This document shows, piece after piece, positions 4,923 through 5,828 of a stretch of DNA of 5,828 nt (the stretch's first letter is position 1; the number at the start of each line of letters is the position of its first letter). The stretch comes from JALZAA01 sp035316005 (GTDB lineage: Bacteria; Actinomycetota; Acidimicrobiia; IMCC26256; JACDBD01). Location: positions 1-5,828 of the forward strand of contig DATFXK010000201.1 in assembly GCA_035316005.1 (NCBI GenBank), written 5' to 3'. The position numbers and the translations under genes were made by a program. Under the pieces are notes generated by a model. It was not told the DNA's origin, ran no database searches, and saw only the letters and a program-made list of their open reading frames with translations.

Positions 4923-5828
4923 GTGACGGCGGGGATCGCGCGCCAGGTCGACACCTGGCTCCGCGCGCCGCTCAGGAGGTCGCTGGGTCGCGACCGTGAG
5001 CCGGACTTCCCGTGGGTGGCGGCCGCGCTCGCCGGGTCGGTGCTCGTGACGGCGGTGGCGACGGGCGTGTTCGTGCACGAGCTCTCGCCCGTCCTGGCCG
5101 GGCGTGGGTCGTTCGGGTGGCCGGCGTTGCGAGCCGGGCGCTGGTGGACGCTCGGGACGTCGTTCGTGCTCACCCGCAACTGGTTCATGGCGGCGACGAT
5201 GCCCGTGTGCCTGTTCCTCGCGATCGGGCTCTACGAGCGACGAGCGGGGCACGTGCGGGCGTTCTGGGCCGCGACGGCCGGGCACGTCACCGGCAGCGCG
5301 ATCGTCGCCGTCGGCGCCGGCGCGCTCGGGTGGAGCGGCCAGCCCATCCTGGTCCGGGCGGCGCAGAACATGGACTACGGCGCGTCGATGTCGATCGCGG
5401 CCGCGCTCGGCGCGCTCGCTTCGCGCACCGGCGACCGGCGCGTCCGCATCCTCGTGTTCACGGTCGCCGTCCTCGCCCTCCCGCTCCACCACCAGCTGGC
5501 GGACTGGGGGCACATCGTCGCCGTTCCCACCGGCTACGCCGTCGATCGCGTCCGCCGCCTCCGCCCGTCGCTGGCATTGTTCGCCGTCCTGGCCGCAGTG
5601 ACCGTCGTCCTCGCGTCGTTCGGGCCGGCAGCCGTCGACGCCACCGCCGACACGCTGCGCTTCGGCGACACCCGAGCGGGCGCGACGCCCCCGCCGGGCG
5701 AACCCCACGGGACGGTCAACGGATTCACGTACGAGGCGGGGCTGCTCGAGCACCGGCCGGAGACCGCGCAGGTGTACCTCCCGCCCGCCGCGGCCGGTCC
5801 GCGTCCCGTCATCGTGTTCCTCCACGAC
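4923..5828 (+). CDS. Rhomboid-like membrane protein with C-terminal hydrolase-like segment, 3' end outside window
   Basis: This is an open frame of 302 codons from a GTG at 4923 to the right edge, with no stop. It has about seven hydrophobic segments, near residues 30-56, 88-104, 110-135, 151-168, 173-190, 193-209 and 215-234. Rhomboid features can be seen: GRWWTLGTSF before the second segment (72-81), LYERRAGHVRAFW like the E-x-x-x-G loop (103-115), DYGAS with Ser155, and DWGH with His197. The Ser and His lie in the fourth and sixth helices, as in rhomboid proteases, but the motif is GASM and not GASG. After the last helix comes a proline-rich linker (254-263) and then VYLPPAAAGPRPVIVFLHD, which resembles the first strands of an alpha/beta-hydrolase such as an esterase. 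With seven helices and the N-terminus inside, that part would be extracytoplasmic. The start is uncertain: there is no ribosome site, and the frame is open back to the glycosylase stop. The family assignment is by pattern only. Confidence 0.65.
   Translation, partial: MTAGIARQVDTWLRAPLRRSLGRDREPDFPWVAAALAGSVLVTAVATGVFVHELSPVLAGRGSFGWPALRAGRWWTLGTSFVLTRNWFMAATMPVCLFLAIGLYERRAGHVRAFWAATAGHVTGSAIVAVGAGALGWSGQPILVRAAQNMDYGASMSIAAALGALASRTGDRRVRILVFTVAVLALPLHHQLADWGHIVAVPTGYAVDRVRRLRPSLALFAVLAAVTVVLASFGPAAVDATADTLRFGDTRAGATPPPGEPHGTVNGFTYEAGLLEHRPETAQVYLPPAAAGPRPVIVFLHD

Noticed and set aside
4974..4980. AGGAGGT, a perfect Shine-Dalgarno sequence inside the membrane protein gene
   Set aside because: The only in-frame start-like codon nearby is CTG at 4983, too close for initiation, and the GTG at 4996 is out of frame. 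The two AGG codons simply encode Arg-Arg.
4896..5825. A 309-codon minus-strand open frame at the right end
   Set aside because: The translation is almost entirely Arg, Asp, Glu, Gly and His of low complexity, while the opposite strand gives a coherent multi-pass membrane protein.
1..5828. CRISPR arrays, insertion sequences, tRNA or rRNA genes, attachment sites
   Set aside because: I saw no repeated spacer structure, transposase-like frame, cloverleaf or rRNA sequence on either strand; nearly all bases are explained by six coherent protein-coding genes.

Overview
The window is GC-rich throughout, with third codon positions almost all G or C, GTG starts and few Shine-Dalgarno sites. It carries an F420-type luciferase-like oxidoreductase. 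Together these suggest a high-GC actinobacterium, possibly an acidimicrobiial or other environmental lineage. That placement is inference from content and not from a marker gene.

Layout. Positions 1 to 2305 hold a minus-strand operon of three genes, read from right to left. First is an F420-dependent luciferase-like oxidoreductase resembling the MSMEG_2256 family. Its stop overlaps the start of a cytosolic Asp-box (BNR) beta-propeller protein by 4 bases. After 14 bases comes a limonene-1,2-epoxide hydrolase-like protein cut by the left window edge. A 70-base divergent intergenic region (2306-2375) carries a TANNNT -10-like element for each direction, placed so that both transcripts could be nearly leaderless. 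On the plus strand, dihydroxyacid dehydratase (ilvD, 2376-4055) is followed 15 bases later by a formamidopyrimidine/endonuclease VIII-type DNA glycosylase (4071-4859). A perfect 10-bp hairpin (4862-4886) then separates it from a membrane protein with a rhomboid-like fold (from about 4923). That protein continues into an extracytoplasmic segment resembling the start of an alpha/beta-hydrolase and runs off the right edge.

How the genes relate. The minus-strand operon looks like a small oxidative/catabolic module: an F420 redox enzyme, a structural propeller and an epoxide hydrolase-like enzyme. The substrate is unknown. IlvD (branched-chain amino acid synthesis) and the glycosylase (base excision repair) are housekeeping genes that appear to be adjacent only by chance or co-transcription.

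No clear new defence system, mobile element, CRISPR array or RNA gene is visible. The least ordinary items are the rhomboid-hydrolase fusion, the CxxD/CxxH zinc-finger variant in the glycosylase, and the cytosolic Asp-box propeller translationally coupled to an F420 oxidoreductase.
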